DNA from: JBEKHI01 sp050012355
Lineage (GTDB): Bacteria > Actinomycetota > Actinomycetes > Streptosporangiales > Streptosporangiaceae
Length of the DNA: 22,144 nucleotides
Direction: 5' to 3'
Assembly (NCBI GenBank): GCA_050012355.1
Contig: JBEKHI010000101.1
Location: forward strand, 1 to 22,144
In this document: one piece after another, positions 21,707 to 22,144 of the stretch
Position numbering within the stretch: the stretch's first letter is position 1
Layout of the letters: every line of letters starts with the position of its first letter
The notes under the pieces: generated by a model
What the model was told of the DNA's origin: nothing
Databases searched by the model: none
The model's input: only the letters and a program-made list of their open reading frames with translations
Position numbers and translations under genes: made by a program

Positions 21707-22144
21707 CCGCCATGGGTAAGCCGTGGGCCACCCAGGACCTGTCGGCGAACTACGGCACCCCGGTGATGATGGCGGATACGACGCCGGTGACGGTGGTCCA
21801 TGACGGGTACACGAGCGTGTACACGATCGATGCCAACGGCGACTTGCAGGAGACTTACCTGCCCGCCATCGGCGACGCCTGGACCACCCAGGACCTGTCG
21901 GCGAACTATGGCACTCCGGCATCGAAGGTGACACCGACCGCGGTCTTCCATGACGGGTACACCAGCGTGTACACGGTGGCGGCCTCGACCGGTGACCTGT
22001 GGGAAACCTACCTGCCCGGCGCCGGCTTCCCCGGCGATGCGTGGGTCACGCAGAACCTGTCGGCGAACTACGGCACCCCGGAAGTGAGCGTGCCGGAGTC
22101 CGCCACGGCGGGCTCGTCGGTGGTCCATAGCGGGTACACCAGCG
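21703..22144 (+). pseudogene. Out-of-frame continuation of the propeller repeats (runs off the window)
   Basis: After the stop at 21704-21706 the repeats continue in another frame that is open to the window end: LTAMGKPWATQDLSANYGTP, one full unit (GYTSVYTIDANGDLQETYL...), another (GYTSVYTVAASTGDLWETYL...GFPGDAW), and the start of a third. Compared with a complete unit, about 40 nt are missing between TACACCAGCG (21692-21701) and CCTGACC (21702-21708), covering the VYTVD..DLQETY part. The loss is not a multiple of three and creates the stop. ATG 21712 is present but has no signal peptide or ribosome-binding site. It is either a real deletion or an assembly error in repetitive DNA. Confidence 0.75.
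22023..22144 (+). repeat. 122-nt exact direct repeat of 21580-21701
   Basis: The last 122 bases of the window are identical to 21580-21701, 443 bp upstream, covering the end of one repeat unit and GYTS of the next. Identity may continue beyond the window. In the upstream copy, the identity stops exactly at the deletion junction. Confidence 0.9.

Noticed and set aside
20489..22144. CRISPR-like array
   Set aside because: The repeats are protein-coding, of variable length, and much longer than CRISPR repeats; there are no uniform spacers or cas genes.

Overview
The window looks like chromosomal DNA from a high-GC actinomycete. Codons strongly prefer G or C in third position, GTG and TTG starts are common, and there is a mycothiol-dependent (maleylpyruvate isomerase family) enzyme, an actinobacterial DnaE1 and several secreted proteins with typical actinobacterial accessory domains. 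I cannot name the genus. Both ends cut genes: the left edge lies inside a phospholipase C-like gene and the right edge inside a tandem-repeat region. No rRNA, tRNA, CRISPR array or recognisable transposase was seen.

Layout. (1) 1-1389: the C-terminal part of a secreted phosphoesterase with two C-terminal accessory domains, closed by a strong hairpin. (2) 1476-4524: a probable three-gene operon of an aldehyde dehydrogenase-fold protein that has lost its catalytic Cys and other invariant residues, a LivK-type lipoprotein substrate-binding protein without permease genes, and a small EACC1-like protein. (3) 4611-7679: a DHA2-type drug efflux gene divergent from an AraC regulator, then a 3' fragment of another DHA2 efflux gene. 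Two inverted copies of one hairpin-rich ~65-bp element bound this block. (4) 7901-9115: a lower-GC set of overlapping genes: a small membrane-helix protein, an ECF-type sigma factor and an unknown hydrophilic protein. (5) 9268-11651: a maleylpyruvate isomerase-family enzyme, a GNAT acetyltransferase, and a breakpoint where the 3' half of an MFS gene on the minus strand abuts a VOC gene that has lost its start. (6) 11847-12869: a secreted phospholipase D-family protein with a LacI-type operator upstream. (7) 13410-16967: dnaE1, a complete housekeeping replicative polymerase. (8) 16968-18181: gene debris with a frameshifted PIN toxin and a 177-nt diverged copy of the dnaE 3' region carrying a 68-nt deletion. 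(9) 18302-22144: a large secreted GH54 alpha-L-arabinofuranosidase whose C-terminus is a tandem-repeat, probably beta-propeller, domain. Seven repeats are in frame. A small deletion then brings a stop codon, and the repeats continue in another frame to the window end.

The window mixes a conserved core gene (dnaE1) with secreted hydrolases for plant or soil polymers and lipids, an efflux/regulator pair, and several places where genes have been cut, duplicated or shifted. The most unusual items are the catalytically dead-looking aldehyde dehydrogenase in an operon with an orphan substrate-binding protein and EACC1-like component, the small-protein/sigma/unknown overlapping cluster, the GH54-propeller fusion with its higher-order two-blade repeat, and the diverged dnaE remnant beside dnaE itself.
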